From Massilia sp. Leaf139 (GTDB lineage: Bacteria; Pseudomonadota; Gammaproteobacteria; Burkholderiales; Burkholderiaceae_D), in NCBI RefSeq assembly GCF_001424165.1, contig NZ_LMOJ01000025.1, positions 1-64,000 on the forward strand: 64,000 nucleotides of DNA, in the 5' to 3' direction. Under the pieces are notes generated by a model. The model had not been told where the DNA came from. It saw only the letters and a list, made by a program, of their open reading frames with translations, and searched no databases. Positions 28,159 through 38,380 of this stretch are shown in pieces. Position 1 is the first letter of the stretch, and the number at the start of each line of letters is the position of its first letter. A program made the translations under genes and the position numbers.

Positions 28159-29451
28159 ATGAAAGCAGATCAGGTCGTCGCGGTAGTAGGACTGGGTTAC
28201 GTCGGGTTACCGCTGGCAGTGGAGTTCGGCAAGAAAGTACGGACGATTGGTTTCGACCTGTCGGCGTCGAAAATCGAAAACTACAAAAAATTCATCGATC
28301 CGACCGGTGAAGTCTCGACCGAGCAGCTGCAAGCCGCGCGTCAACTCGAAGTCACGACCGATGCCAGCCTGCTGGCTCAGGCGGACTATGTCGTCGTCGC
28401 CGTGCCGACCCCGGTCGACATCGCCCACAACCCGGACTTCACGCCGCTGATCGGCGCCAGCACCACGGTCGGTAAAAACCTGAAGCCGGGCGCGATCGTC
28501 ATCTTCGAATCGACCGTGTATCCGGGCGCGACCGAGGAAGTCTGCATCCCGCTGCTGGAAAAGCATTCGGGCACCAAGTGGAAAGAAGGCTTCCACGTCG
28601 GCTTCTCGCCGGAGCGCATCAATCCGGGCGACAAGGAACACACGCTGACGACGATCCTCAAAGTGGTCTCCGGCGACGACGCCGAGACCCTGGAAAGCGT
28701 CGCCCAGCTCTACGAAACCGTGATCACCGCCGGCGTGCACCGCGCCTCGAGCATCAAGGTCGCCGAAGCGGCGAAGGTCATCGAAAACACCCAGCGCGAC
28801 CTGAACATCGCCCTGATGAACGAACTGGCGATCATCTTCGACAAGATCGGCATCGACACCCTGGAAGTGCTGAAAGCCGCCGGCACCAAGTGGAACTTCC
28901 TGCCCTTCCGTCCGGGTCTGGTCGGCGGCCACTGCATCGGCGTCGATCCCTACTACCTGACGCACAAAGCCGAAATGGTCGGCTACCACCCGCAGGTGAT
29001 CCTGGCCGGGCGCCGCATCAACGACGGCATGGCCAAGTTCGTGGCCGAAAAGACCGTGAAATCGATGATTTCGTCGGGCTTCCAGGTCAAGGGCGCGAAG
29101 GTCAACGTCATCGGCCTGACCTTTAAAGAAAACTGCCCGGATCTGCGCAACTCGAAAGTGGCCGACATCGTCCACGAGCTGCAGAGCTACGGCGTCGACG
29201 TCCATGTGTGGGATCCGCTGGCCGACGCCGACGAAGCCCAGCACGAATACGGCATCACGCTGGAGAAGGACTGGGCCAGCCTGCCGCAGGCCGACGCCCT
29301 GATCGCCGCCGTCCCGCACAAAGAGGTGCTGGCGATGTCGCTGACCGATTTCCAGTCCAAGCTGAACAACGGCGGCTGCTTCATCGACGTCAAGTCGCAG
29401 TTCGACGAGAAGGCCATCCGCGAGGCTGGTTACTGCGTCTGGCGCCTGTAA
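28159..29451 (+). CDS. tviB: UDP-N-acetylhexosamine 6-dehydrogenase, TviB/WbpO type
   Basis: 430 residues of the UDP-glucose/GDP-mannose dehydrogenase family. The NAD site GLGYVGLP is at 11-18, the catalytic Cys259 lies in GGHCIGVDPYYL, and the C-terminal Rossmann-like domain has GLTFKENCPDLRNSK. The sequence is closest in style to Vi-antigen TviB and WbpO, which oxidise UDP-GlcNAc or UDP-GalNAc twice to the uronic acid. It is cytosolic. The epimerase gene follows after a strong hairpin, so the pair should supply UDP-GlcNAcA/GalNAcA to the polysaccharide. The choice between GlcNAc and GalNAc cannot be read. Confidence 0.92.
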   Translation: MKADQVVAVVGLGYVGLPLAVEFGKKVRTIGFDLSASKIENYKKFIDPTGEVSTEQLQAARQLEVTTDASLLAQADYVVVAVPTPVDIAHNPDFTPLIGASTTVGKNLKPGAIVIFESTVYPGATEEVCIPLLEKHSGTKWKEGFHVGFSPERINPGDKEHTLTTILKVVSGDDAETLESVAQLYETVITAGVHRASSIKVAEAAKVIENTQRDLNIALMNELAIIFDKIGIDTLEVLKAAGTKWNFLPFRPGLVGGHCIGVDPYYLTHKAEMVGYHPQVILAGRRINDGMAKFVAEKTVKSMISSGFQVKGAKVNVIGLTFKENCPDLRNSKVADIVHELQSYGVDVHVWDPLADADEAQHEYGITLEKDWASLPQADALIAAVPHKEVLAMSLTDFQSKLNNGGCFIDVKSQFDEKAIREAGYCVWRL

Positions 29452-29463
29452 TACCAGACCACT

Positions 29464-29490
29464 GCAAAGCCGCCGTCCGCGCGGCTTTGC
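29464..29490 (+). terminator. Perfect 10-bp hairpin between tviB and tviC
   Basis: GCAAAGCCGC (29464-29473) and GCGGCTTTGC (29481-29490) with a 7-base loop, 13 bases after the tviB stop. No T run follows, so it may be an attenuator or an mRNA-stabilising stem rather than a full terminator. Confidence 0.5.
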
Positions 29491-29556
29491 TTCCCGTAGC
29501 GCCACATCCGGCACGGGAAGGTCAACCTCGCACTATCGAGAAAGTGTTCTGAAACT

Positions 29557-30624
29557 GTGAATAAGATTCAAGACGTTAGGCAGCAACTGGGCCAGCACAG
29601 CCATCATTGGCTGGTGACCGGCGCTGCCGGCTTCATCGGCTCGAACCTGGTCGAGGCATTGCTTCGGCTCGGCCAGCGCGTCACCGGGCTCGATAATTTC
29701 GCGACCGGACACCGCCACAACCTGGAGCAGGTGAAAGAATCTGTCACGAATGAGGCCTGGATGAAATTTAATTTCATCGAGGGCGATATCCGCAACCCCG
29801 CCGATTGCGCGCGCGCCTGCGCCGGCGTGGACTTTGTTCTGCACCAGGCCGCGCTCGGCTCGGTGTCGCGTTCGATCGACGATCCCGTCACGACCAACGA
29901 CGTCAACGTCACCGGGTTCCTGAACATGCTCGTCGCCGCGCGCGACGCCAAGGTCACGCGCTTCGTCTACGCCGCCTCGAGCTCGACCTATGGCGACCAT
30001 CCCGATCTGCCGAAAGTCGAGCACGTGATCGGCAATCCGCTGTCGCCCTACGCCGTCACCAAATACGTCAACGAGCTGTATGCGAACGTGTTCGGCCGTA
30101 CCTACGGCATGGAGACGGTGGGCCTGCGCTACTTCAACGTGTTCGGCCCGCGCCAGGATCCGCATGGTGCCTATGCCGCCGTGATCCCGCAATGGGTGGC
30201 CGCGCTGATCCGTAACCAGCCGCTGCGCATCAACGGCGACGGCGAGACCAGCCGCGACTTCTGCTACATCGACAACGTCGTGCAGGCGAACCTGCTGGCC
30301 GCCATGGCCGCGCCCGAGGCCGTGAACCAGGTCTACAACGTCGCGCTCAACGAGCGTACCAGCCTGAACGGCCTGTACGCGATGATGCGCGACCTGCTGC
30401 GCCCGCGCTTCCCGCATGTGGACGGGCACCAGCCGCACTACGTGGATTTCCGCCGCGGCGACGTGCGCCATTCGCAAGCCGATATCGGCAAGGCCGCCAC
30501 GCTGCTCGGCTACGCGCCGACGCACCGGATCGGCGAAGGCCTGCGCCAGGCCATGGACTGGTATGTCAACGATCTGCAGAAGCAGGACGCCTCCGGCGCG
30601 TCCGCGCAGTCTGGATCGCAATAA
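29557..30624 (+). CDS. tviC: UDP-N-acetylglucosamine 4-epimerase, TviC/WbpP type
   Basis: 355 residues of the extended short-chain dehydrogenase family: NAD motif TGAAGFIG (21-28), catalytic SSS near 141-143 and Tyr165-x3-Lys169 (YAVTKY). [14 protein letters not shown] is the conserved block of the UDP-GlcNAc/GlcNAcA 4-epimerases TviC and WbpP. It starts with GTG at 29557 with only a weak ribosome binding site. With TviB it makes a pool of UDP-HexNAc uronic acids. It lies 22 bases before the priming transferase gene, so these form an operon. Confidence 0.9.
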   Translation: MNKIQDVRQQLGQHSHHWLVTGAAGFIGSNLVEALLRLGQRVTGLDNFATGHRHNLEQVKESVTNEAWMKFNFIEGDIRNPADCARACAGVDFVLHQAALGSVSRSIDDPVTTNDVNVTGFLNMLVAARDAKVTRFVYAASSSTYGDHPDLPKVEHVIGNPLSPYAVTKYVNELYANVFGRTYGMETVGLRYFNVFGPRQDPHGAYAAVIPQWVAALIRNQPLRINGDGETSRDFCYIDNVVQANLLAAMAAPEAVNQVYNVALNERTSLNGLYAMMRDLLRPRFPHVDGHQPHYVDFRRGDVRHSQADIGKAATLLGYAPTHRIGEGLRQAMDWYVNDLQKQDASGASAQSGSQ

Positions 30625-30646
30625 GTAAGAAGAATCGGAGGCTGAC

Positions 30647-32050
30647 GTGTTCAGGATTTCTAACCATTACGTGTCGAAGATCGTATCCGTCCTGCTGGTC
30701 GTGGAAGTGCTGGTGCTGCTCGGCGCCGCCTACGCGGGCGCCGCGCTGCGCTACATGGACATCGGCACCACGGTGACGGTTCCGTCGCTCGACCATTTCT
30801 TCACCTCGGCCGTCGCCTTTGCGCTGGCGATCGTGTTCAGCATGAGCGCAATGGGCATGTACCAGCTCGATTTCGAGGAAGGCCTGCGCCACCCCTTCCT
30901 GATGAAGCTGATGCCGTCCTTCGTGATGGGCTTCCTCATCCTGACGCTAGTGTTCTATGTCGCGCCCGAGCTGTCGTTCGGACGCAGCATCCTGGTGCTG
31001 GTGTTCGCGCTGTCGGCGGTCGGCATCTTTGTCGCGCGCATGATCTTCTTTAAAACGTCGGAAGCGCGCTTCCTGCAGTCGCGCATCATGTTCCTCGGCG
31101 GCGGCCCGCTGGCCAAGGAATGCAGCGAGCTGGCCGAGCGCGCCAACCGCTACCACCGCTACGACATCGCCGGCTTCATTCCCGCCCCGGGCGAGGAACT
31201 CTGCGTCGAAAGCAGCAACCTGCTCAAAATGCGCGAGGACGATTCGCTGGTGAAGCTGGCGCGCCAGTACAACGTCTCGGAAATCGTGGTCTCGGTGCAG
31301 AACCGCCGCGGCGGCTTCCCGATCAAGGAACTCCTCGACTGCAAGCTGCAAGGCTACAAGGTCACCGACGCCGCCACCTTCTTCGAACGCGAAACCTGCC
31401 AGATCCGCGTCGATTCGATCCAGCCGAGCTGGCTCGTCTTCGGCGGCGGCTTCGACCAGAGTTTCGTGCGTATCTTCATGAAGCGCACCTTCGACCTGGT
31501 GTGCAGCACGTTGATCCTGGCGCTGACCTTCCCGCTGATGATGCTGGCCGCGCTGGCCGTGTGGCTGGAAGACCGCGGCCCCGTCTTCTATTCGCAGGAG
31601 CGCGTGGGCAAGGACGGCAAAAGCTTCTTCGTCCACAAATTCCGCAGCATGCGCGCCGACGCCGAAAAGAGCGGCAAGCCGCAATGGGCCGCCCAGAACG
31701 ATCCGCGCGTGACCCGCGTCGGCAACTTCATGCGCAAGACCCGCATCGACGAACTGCCGCAGATCCTGAACGTGTTCAAGGGCGAGATGTCCTTCGTCGG
31801 CCCGCGTCCGGAGCGTCCCTATTTTGTCGAGCAGCTGATCGAAGTCGTCCCGTACTACAATGTCCGCCACAGCATCAAGCCGGGCATCACCGGCTGGGCC
31901 CAGGTGCGCTACGGCTACGGCTCCTCGGCCGAGGATGCGCTGCAAAAGCTGCAGTACGACCTGTACTACGTGAAGAACAACAGCCTGTTCCTCGACTTCC
32001 TGGTCTTGATTAATACCTTGAAAGTTGTCCTCTTCCGCAGTGGCCGTTAA
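30647..32050 (+). CDS. Priming sugar transferase, XrtA/PEP-CTERM system-associated (TIGR03013 type)
   Basis: 467 residues. Four to five membrane helices lie in the first 130 residues, then a nucleotide-binding-like middle region. The C-terminal bacterial sugar transferase domain (from about 277) has [34 protein letters not shown] and [10 protein letters not shown]. Such enzymes move a sugar-1-phosphate onto undecaprenyl phosphate at the inner membrane, the first step of exopolysaccharide assembly. GTG start at 30647 with CGGAGG upstream. Length and order (before prsK and prsR) match the exosortase-associated EpsB-like subgroup. Confidence 0.92.
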   Translation: MFRISNHYVSKIVSVLLVVEVLVLLGAAYAGAALRYMDIGTTVTVPSLDHFFTSAVAFALAIVFSMSAMGMYQLDFEEGLRHPFLMKLMPSFVMGFLILTLVFYVAPELSFGRSILVLVFALSAVGIFVARMIFFKTSEARFLQSRIMFLGGGPLAKECSELAERANRYHRYDIAGFIPAPGEELCVESSNLLKMREDDSLVKLARQYNVSEIVVSVQNRRGGFPIKELLDCKLQGYKVTDAATFFERETCQIRVDSIQPSWLVFGGGFDQSFVRIFMKRTFDLVCSTLILALTFPLMMLAALAVWLEDRGPVFYSQERVGKDGKSFFVHKFRSMRADAEKSGKPQWAAQNDPRVTRVGNFMRKTRIDELPQILNVFKGEMSFVGPRPERPYFVEQLIEVVPYYNVRHSIKPGITGWAQVRYGYGSSAEDALQKLQYDLYYVKNNSLFLDFLVLINTLKVVLFRSGR

Positions 32051-32108
32051 TCGCCGGTTGCAGGCGCGATAACGTTTTATACCGGGCCGGCGTGCCCGGT
32101 TCGTCTAC

Positions 32109-34214
32109 ATGGATAGTGTCTCTCTCACCAGTATCGCCACCTACAGCTATGGCCTCGCGGCCGTCGGCTTCCTGCTGCTGGGCGTGCCGCTGCTGACCAG
32201 CTGGCGCGGGCGCGCGCACGGCCCGCTGCTGGTGGCGGCCTGCCTGATCTCCTGCTTCTGGTCGGCCTCGCTGGCCTGGGCCGCCACCGACCTGCTGATG
32301 TGGACGGATCTGTCCGATGGCTTCGAGGTGGCGAGAAATGCCGTCTGGTCGCTGTTCCTGGTGGTGCTGCTGGGCGACTGGCGCGATCCCGACAGCAAGC
32401 TGCCGCTGAAATTGCGTCCGGCGCTGTTCGCCGCCGCCGTCTGCTACTGCCTGGCGCTGATCGCCGCCACCCTCGGTTACTGGGATCTGGCGCTGATGGA
32501 AAGCGTGCTGCCGGTGATGGCGCGCGTGGCGCAGGCGGTGGGCGGCATGCTGCTCGTCGAGCAGGCCTACCGCAACAAGACCACGCAGGAACGCTGGGCC
32601 ATCAAGTTCGCCTGCCTCGGCATCGGCGGCATGTTCGCCTACGATTTTTATTTGTACAGCCACGCGATGCTGTTCCGCGAGGTCGACCCCGACATCTGGG
32701 CCGCGCGCGGCGTCATCAACGCCTTCACGGTGCCGCTGCTGGCCCTGTCGATGCGGCGCGCCAAATCCTGGCGCTCGCCGCTGGCCGTGTCGCGCCGCGC
32801 GATGTTCCATTCGGCCGCCCTGTTCGGCTCGGCCATCTACTTGCTGGCGATGGGCTCGGCCGGCTACTACCTGCGCTATTTCGGCGGCAGCTGGGGCACG
32901 GTGATGCAGGTAACCTTCCTGTTCGGCGCGCTGCTGCTGCTGGCCGGGATCCTGTTCTCGGGCACCTTCCGCGCCTGGCTCAAGGTTTTCATTTCCAAGC
33001 ATTTCTACAGCTACGGCTATGACTACCGCGAAGAGTGGATGCGCTTTACGCGCACCCTGTCGGAAGCGGGGCCGCACCTGGGCGAGCGCACCGTGCAGGC
33101 GGTGGCGGCGCTGGTCGAAAGTCCGGGCGGCGCTTTGTGGCAGCGCCGCGAGGGCAGCAACGGCAGCGGCAACTTCGAGCCCGTCGCCGGCTGGGACGTG
33201 CCGCTGCCGGACGTGATCGAGGCGGCCGACGGCTCGCTGTGCCGCTTCCTCGAATCGACCCAGTGGGTGATCGACCTCGGCGAATACGCCGATGCGCCCG
33301 ACAAGTACGAGGGCCTCGCCTTGCCCGAATGGCTGCTGTCCTGGCCGCGCGGCTGGCTGGTGGTGCCGCTCATGATGGGCAATAAACTGTCCGGCTTCGT
33401 CGTGCTGCAGACGGCGCGGAGCCGTGTCAAGCTGAACTGGGAAGTGCTCGATCTGCTCGAAATCGCCGGCAGCCAGGCCGCCAGCTACCTGGCCCAGCAG
33501 GATGCGGCCAACGAACTGATGGTGGCGCGCCAGTTCGAGTCCTTCAATCGCATGTCGACCTTCGTCGTGCACGACCTGAAAAACCTGGTCTCGCAGCTGT
33601 CCCTGATGAATGCGAACGCGGAAAAGCACAAGCACAATCCGGAGTTTCAGGCCGACATGCTGGAAACGGTGTCCTTGTCGGTGCAGAAGATGCGCCTGAT
33701 GCTGCAAAAGCTGTCGCGCATCGACGTCGAGGAAAAGCCGGTGCCGCTCGGGGTCGACCAGGTGGTGCGCCAGGCAGTGGCGAACAAGGCGGCTTTCGAG
33801 CCGCGCCCGCAGCTCGACGTGCGCGACACCGGCCTGCGCGTGCTGGCCGACCGCGAGCGCCTGGAACGCGTGGTGGGCCACCTGATCCAGAACGCGATCG
33901 AGGCGACGCCCAAGGAGGGCAGCGTGACCATCGTGCTGGCGCGCGACGAAGGCGCCGCCGCCGATTCGGCGGTGCGTATCGAAATCACCGACACGGGCGA
34001 GGGCATGAGCGAGGAATTCATTCGCGAGCGCCTCTTCAAACCATTCGAATCGACCAAGTCGGCCGGCATGGGCATCGGCGTGTTCGAAAGCCGCGAATAC
34101 ATCAACGAACTGGGCGGCCGCCTGGAAGTCTCCAGCAGGCCGGCGCTCGGCACCACTTTCAAAGTCATCCTGCCCCTCTACAAGCAGGATGCGCTGCTCG
34201 AACGGGCAGCCTGA
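32109..34214 (+). CDS. prsK: Sensor histidine kinase PrsK, XrtA/PEP-CTERM system
   Basis: 701 residues: eight or so membrane helices in the first 300, a GAF-like domain at about 320-460, then a kinase core. The phosphoacceptor is probably His488 in FVVHDLKNLVSQ. The ATPase part has N-box LIQNAIEA and G-box DTGEGMS. This architecture is that of PrsK (TIGR02916), which pairs with PrsR to control exosortase-linked genes. It lies 26 bases before prsR. The ligand sensed by the membrane part is not known. Confidence 0.92.
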   Translation: MDSVSLTSIATYSYGLAAVGFLLLGVPLLTSWRGRAHGPLLVAACLISCFWSASLAWAATDLLMWTDLSDGFEVARNAVWSLFLVVLLGDWRDPDSKLPLKLRPALFAAAVCYCLALIAATLGYWDLALMESVLPVMARVAQAVGGMLLVEQAYRNKTTQERWAIKFACLGIGGMFAYDFYLYSHAMLFREVDPDIWAARGVINAFTVPLLALSMRRAKSWRSPLAVSRRAMFHSAALFGSAIYLLAMGSAGYYLRYFGGSWGTVMQVTFLFGALLLLAGILFSGTFRAWLKVFISKHFYSYGYDYREEWMRFTRTLSEAGPHLGERTVQAVAALVESPGGALWQRREGSNGSGNFEPVAGWDVPLPDVIEAADGSLCRFLESTQWVIDLGEYADAPDKYEGLALPEWLLSWPRGWLVVPLMMGNKLSGFVVLQTARSRVKLNWEVLDLLEIAGSQAASYLAQQDAANELMVARQFESFNRMSTFVVHDLKNLVSQLSLMNANAEKHKHNPEFQADMLETVSLSVQKMRLMLQKLSRIDVEEKPVPLGVDQVVRQAVANKAAFEPRPQLDVRDTGLRVLADRERLERVVGHLIQNAIEATPKEGSVTIVLARDEGAAADSAVRIEITDTGEGMSEEFIRERLFKPFESTKSAGMGIGVFESREYINELGGRLEVSSRPALGTTFKVILPLYKQDALLERAA

Positions 34215-34240
34215 TATCGGGATTAGCTACAAGGATTATC

Positions 34241-35602
34241 GTGACCCAGAATAAACAGAAACTCCTGATCATCGAAGACGATCCCGGCCTGCAAAAGCAG
34301 CTCAAATGGAGCCTGGACGCCTACGACGTCGCCGTCGCCGGCGACCGCGAAGCGGCCCTGGCGCAGATCCGCCGCCACGAACCGGCGGTGGTGACGATGG
34401 ACCTGGGCTTGCCGCCCGATCCGGACGGTTCGACCGAGGGCCTCGCCACGCTGCAGCAGATCCTGGCGCTGGCGCCGGACACGCGCGTGATCGTCCTGAC
34501 CGGCAACCAGGATCACGCCAACGCCGTGAAAGCGATCGGCCTCGGTGCGTATGACTTCCACCAGAAGCCGTGCGACCCCGAGGTGCTGAACCTGGTGATC
34601 CAGCGCGCCTTCTTCCTGCACGAACTGCAGCAGGAAAACCGCCGCATGCAACAGCAGCAGGCCGATTCGCCGATGGCCGGCGTGATTTCGCGCGCCCCGT
34701 CGATGCTGAAAATCTGCCGCAACGTGGAAAAGGTCGCGCCGACCTCGGCCTCGGTGATGCTGCTCGGCGAATCCGGTACCGGTAAAGAGGTGCTGGCGCG
34801 CGCCGTGCACGCCCTGAGCCCGCGTGCCAAAGAGCGCTTCATGGCGATCAACTGCGCGGCGATTCCGGAAAACCTGCTGGAGTCCGAACTCTTCGGCTAC
34901 GAAAAGGGCGCCTTCACCGGCGCGGCCAAGCAGACCAAGGGCAAAGTCGAACTGGCCCACGGCGGCACCTTCTTCCTCGACGAAGTGGGCGACTTGCCGA
35001 TGCCGCTGCAGGCGAAACTGCTGCGCTTCCTGCAGGAGCGCGTGATCGAGCGCATCGGCGGGCACGAAGAGATCCCGGTCGACGTGCGCATCGTCTGCGC
35101 GACGCACCAGAAGCTGAAGGAATTGTGCGCGCAGGGGCGCTTCCGCGAGGACTTGTATTACCGCCTGTCCGAGATCGTGGTCACCATTCCACCGCTGCGC
35201 GAGAGAGAAGGCGACGCCGCGCTGCTGGCCCACCATTTCAAGAACAAATTCTGCGCCGCCGAAGGACGCCCGTCGCTGCACTTCGCACCCGATGCGATCG
35301 CCGCGATCGAGGCCTACCCATGGCCGGGCAATGTGCGCGAAATGGAAAATTACATCAAGCGCGCCGTCATCATGGCCGACGGGAACACGATCGTCGCCGA
35401 CGACCTGGGCCTGCCGGGAGAGGGTGCGGAGGAGGAGCCGATCAACCTGCGCCAGGTGCGCGACGAGGCCGAATACAAGGCCATCGTGAAAGCGCTGGCG
35501 CGGGTCGACGGCAACATCGTCAAGGCTTCCGAAATCCTCGGCATCAGCCGCCCGACCATGTACGACCTGATGAGCCGTCACAACATCAAGACCGGCCCAT
35601 GA
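34241..35602 (+). CDS. prsR: Sigma-54-dependent response regulator PrsR, XrtA/PEP-CTERM system
   Basis: 453 residues. The receiver domain has phosphoacceptor Asp54 ([10 protein letters not shown]), the AAA+ domain has GESGTGKE and GAFTGA (the sigma-54 contact loop), and the C-terminal Fis-type helix-turn-helix contains [21 protein letters not shown] start at 34241 with AAGGA upstream. PrsR (TIGR02915) activates sigma-54 promoters of exosortase-associated targets. The stop overlaps the start of the beta-helix gene (ATGA), so the two are translationally coupled. Confidence 0.94.
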   Translation: MTQNKQKLLIIEDDPGLQKQLKWSLDAYDVAVAGDREAALAQIRRHEPAVVTMDLGLPPDPDGSTEGLATLQQILALAPDTRVIVLTGNQDHANAVKAIGLGAYDFHQKPCDPEVLNLVIQRAFFLHELQQENRRMQQQQADSPMAGVISRAPSMLKICRNVEKVAPTSASVMLLGESGTGKEVLARAVHALSPRAKERFMAINCAAIPENLLESELFGYEKGAFTGAAKQTKGKVELAHGGTFFLDEVGDLPMPLQAKLLRFLQERVIERIGGHEEIPVDVRIVCATHQKLKELCAQGRFREDLYYRLSEIVVTIPPLREREGDAALLAHHFKNKFCAAEGRPSLHFAPDAIAAIEAYPWPGNVREMENYIKRAVIMADGNTIVADDLGLPGEGAEEEPINLRQVRDEAEYKAIVKALARVDGNIVKASEILGISRPTMYDLMSRHNIKTGP

Positions 35603-37017
35603 AGCTGTTGACGGTGCTGGCCGTGCCGCTGGTGCTGGGGGCGGCGGCGGCCGGCGCCGGCCTGGCTTTCCTGCAGTCGGAGGGCGTGACGCCGCGCGCG
35701 CTGGCGCCGTATCTCCTCAAGCGCAGCAGCGGCCATAACGACCTGATCGAAGCGGCCGGCCGCTTCACTGCGGCCACGCTGCTGCGCTTCGACCGCGGCG
35801 AGATCGCCCCGTATGCGCCGCCGGCGCTGGCCATCGGCGCCCAGCCGGTAAGCGCCGCCGCGCTCGCCGGGCGCGAGCGCCTGGTCGCCACCAGCGAGGA
35901 AGCCTGGCGCGCCATCGCCAACGCGAGCCCGGGCGAGGTCATCACCCTGCTGCCCGGCGTATACCCCCTGCGCACCACCGTCTATGCGAGCCGTGCCGGC
36001 AGTGCCGCCGCCCCCATCGTCGTGCGCGCCGCGCGGCCCGGCACGGTGCGCATCGACGTCGCCGCCGCTGAAGGATTTACGGTGACGGCGCCCTACTGGC
36101 GCTTCGAGAATTTAACGCTGCACGGCGCTTGCCGCTACGCCGACAGCTGCGACCATGCCTTCCACGTGGTCGGCGATGCCCACCACTTCGTCGCCCGTAA
36201 CAACACGCTGCGCGACTTCAACGCCCACTTCAAGATCAACGGCGAGCGCGGCGCCTTTCCGGATCACGGCCTGATCGAGTCGAACACCCTGGCCAACGGG
36301 ACACCGCGCCAGACCTCGCATCCGGTCACGCCGATCGACCTGGTCGCCGCCAGCGACTGGACGATTCGCGCCAACCTGATCCACGATTTCATTAAAACCG
36401 GGGGCGACCGCATCAGCTACGGCGCCTTCGCCAAGGGCGCCGCCGAGCGCACCGTCTTCGAGCGCAACGTGGTGCTGTGCGAGGCGCTGCTGGCCAGCCA
36501 GCCGGGCCAGCGCATCGGCCTCTCCTTTGGCGGCGGCGGCACCGGCAAGCCGTATTGCCGCGACGGGCGCTGCATCACCGAGCACGATGGCGGCAGCATG
36601 CGCGCGAATCTGGTCGCGGGCTGCGCGGACGTCGGCATCTACCTGAACAGCGCGGCGAATACGCACCTCACCGACAACACCGTGCTCGACACGGCCGGGA
36701 TCCAGGTGCGCTATTCCACCAGCGGCGCGAGCCTGAACGGCAACCTGGTCGACGGCCCGCTGCGCGCCGACGAGGGCGGCGTGCTGCGCGTGGGGGACAA
36801 CCGCGCCACGCCGATCTGGCAGCTCTATGTCGGCCATCATCCGCAGCGCGGCCTGTTCGCCGATCCGGCGCGGCTCGACCTGCGCTGGGACGGCACGCCG
36901 CCGCGGCGCACGGCGCAGGATCCCGCAGCCGGCCTGTGCGGCGCGGCGCGCGGCCCGCAACGCGCGTATGGCGCTTTCGACGACTTCCGCTCCTGCCTAC
37001 GCGGCGTCACACCCTGA
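35599..37017 (+). CDS. Secreted right-handed parallel beta-helix protein, polysaccharide-lyase-like
   Basis: 472 residues with an N-terminal hydrophobic signal or anchor (residues 3-24). From about 115, beta-helix repeats run in the style of chondroitinase-B/alginate lyase (PL6) folds, with runs such as GLIESNTLANG, WTIRANLIHDF and THLTDNTVLDT. Such proteins bind or cleave acidic polysaccharide. It probably acts in the periplasm or outside on the uronic-acid polymer of this locus. Lyase catalytic residues could not be assigned with certainty. The start overlaps the prsR stop by 4 bases. Confidence 0.75.
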   Translation: MKLLTVLAVPLVLGAAAAGAGLAFLQSEGVTPRALAPYLLKRSSGHNDLIEAAGRFTAATLLRFDRGEIAPYAPPALAIGAQPVSAAALAGRERLVATSEEAWRAIANASPGEVITLLPGVYPLRTTVYASRAGSAAAPIVVRAARPGTVRIDVAAAEGFTVTAPYWRFENLTLHGACRYADSCDHAFHVVGDAHHFVARNNTLRDFNAHFKINGERGAFPDHGLIESNTLANGTPRQTSHPVTPIDLVAASDWTIRANLIHDFIKTGGDRISYGAFAKGAAERTVFERNVVLCEALLASQPGQRIGLSFGGGGTGKPYCRDGRCITEHDGGSMRANLVAGCADVGIYLNSAANTHLTDNTVLDTAGIQVRYSTSGASLNGNLVDGPLRADEGGVLRVGDNRATPIWQLYVGHHPQRGLFADPARLDLRWDGTPPRRTAQDPAAGLCGAARGPQRAYGAFDDFRSCLRGVTP

Positions 37018-37440
37018 GGCTGGTACGCCTTCGCTCGACGTGGCCGGCGCGCTGTCGCGAATAAGGTGAACAGGAGCGCTACGCTAGCGAGGGCCTCGGT
37101 ATCCGCACGACGCGTTATTGACGAAAAAAGCCATTCTCATCCATTGCAAATATTTATCAAAGAATATCTTCTATTAGGGCTTTGCATCTGAAGCGATTCC
37201 GGCATCGGCATTATCGGAATTTATGTAGAACAATATTTTTTAATAGAAACTTGGTTGTGTATGGCACTAACCACTTGGTCACAAATATCTGTTGTGAATA
37301 ATTATTTTGCATGCTACCTTTAAAAAAAATGCAGGCAACATAAAACAAAACGGGGATTCACAGGCATTACTGCCATTACCGCTGCCAATTCACTGGCATA
37401 TCGTGGTTATTACAGATTTTTTCTTATGCAAGGATGCCGG
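37018..37440. promoter_or_regulatory. AT-rich upstream region of the curli operon
   Basis: 423 bases much richer in A+T than the flanks, with no gene. It probably holds the curli promoter and regulator sites. Two ACTTGGT copies (37249-37255, 37273-37279) lie 24 bases apart and bracket a TGGTT...AACCA inverted repeat. No clear -35/-10 pair or sigma-54 site was found. Confidence 0.5.
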
Positions 37441-37917
37441 ATGCGCGCGTTCTGCTGGTTTGTCACGTCCTTTATTTTATTCGCCGGCAGTGCGCCATCG
37501 GCGCATGAGAGCCAGGACGTAAACGCATCGGGAAATGCATCGACAGCCGCTTCCGCAGTAAACAATGCATCGAAACCGGTATCGGCACGCGATTTATTCG
37601 ATGGCATCGTCATCGATCAAACCATCACCCGGGCCGGCAAGGATTTTTATCAGTTGTTTTCCGCCAGCTGGTTTGACCAGCCCCTGGCGGAGCGCTACAC
37701 CGTCAGCGTCAGGGAATTACCCTCGGCGCGCTTCGGCAGCCAGATCATTGTCACGTTCGGAAATAGAAGAATCTACCAGGGACAGATTTCGCCCAACCGC
37801 AATCAAAACAAAAGGGTGAGTGAAACTGCCGTGGAGATCGCCTATAAGGCGGTAACGGAAGGCGAAATGCAGAGATTGCTGTTCAAGGATCCGGATTTAG
37901 GCCAAGACGAGATTTAA
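37441..37917 (+). CDS. csgE: Curli assembly protein CsgE
   Basis: 158 residues from the ATG at 37441, which has AAGGA 8 bases upstream; an ATG at 37426 lacks a site. A signal peptide covers about 1-22. The mature part has the CsgE core: GIVIDQTITRAGKDFYQLFSA, then SVRELPSARFGSQIIVTFGN and a Tyr-Gln-Gly strand. CsgE is a periplasmic cap for the CsgG pore that gates curlin export. First gene of the csgE-F-G-curlin order. Confidence 0.9.
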   Translation: MRAFCWFVTSFILFAGSAPSAHESQDVNASGNASTAASAVNNASKPVSARDLFDGIVIDQTITRAGKDFYQLFSASWFDQPLAERYTVSVRELPSARFGSQIIVTFGNRRIYQGQISPNRNQNKRVSETAVEIAYKAVTEGEMQRLLFKDPDLGQDEI

Positions 37918-37930
37918 ACTGGGGACAATT

Positions 37931-38380
37931 ATGCGTTTGTTCGATCAAGGCCGCGGACTGAAAGCCGCGGTTGCCGCCCTCTGCTTGTCCGCGTTCGGCG
38001 CCGGTGCCGGAGCGACGGAACTGGTGTATGTGCCGGTGAATCCCTCATTCGGAGGAAATCCGAATAACGGCATTGTCTTGCTCAACGCGGCCAATGCGAT
38101 TAATAAGCACAAGGATCCGGCGGCCCTTGCGCCGGGCGGCGCCGGACAGAAAACCGCGCTCCAGAGTTTTAACGAAACCTTGGAGCGCGCCATCCTCGGC
38201 CAACTCGCTTCGGCAGCGGCACAGAAGCTGGGCGGCGGCGTAACCGGCGGCCTCGCGCCGGGCGTGGTCGAGACCGGGAATTTCATCATCAAGATCACCG
38301 ATCTCGGCGGCGGTACGCTGCTGGTGACGACAACCGACAAGAGCACCGGCGCGGTGACCTCGTTTGAGGTGAGCCAGTGA
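37931..38380 (+). CDS. csgF: Curli assembly protein CsgF
   Basis: 149 residues. After a signal peptide (about 28 residues), the mature N-terminus TELVYVPVNPSFGGNP is the diagnostic CsgF start that inserts into the CsgG pore. CsgF sits at the outer surface and couples export to nucleation by CsgB. It lies 13 bases after csgE and overlaps csgG by 4 bases (GTGA). Confidence 0.95.
   Translation: MRLFDQGRGLKAAVAALCLSAFGAGAGATELVYVPVNPSFGGNPNNGIVLLNAANAINKHKDPAALAPGGAGQKTALQSFNETLERAILGQLASAAAQKLGGGVTGGLAPGVVETGNFIIKITDLGGGTLLVTTTDKSTGAVTSFEVSQ

Noticed and set aside
28207..29514. 435-residue leftward frame opposite tviB
   Set aside because: It is a high-GC shadow of a gene with firm catalytic motifs.
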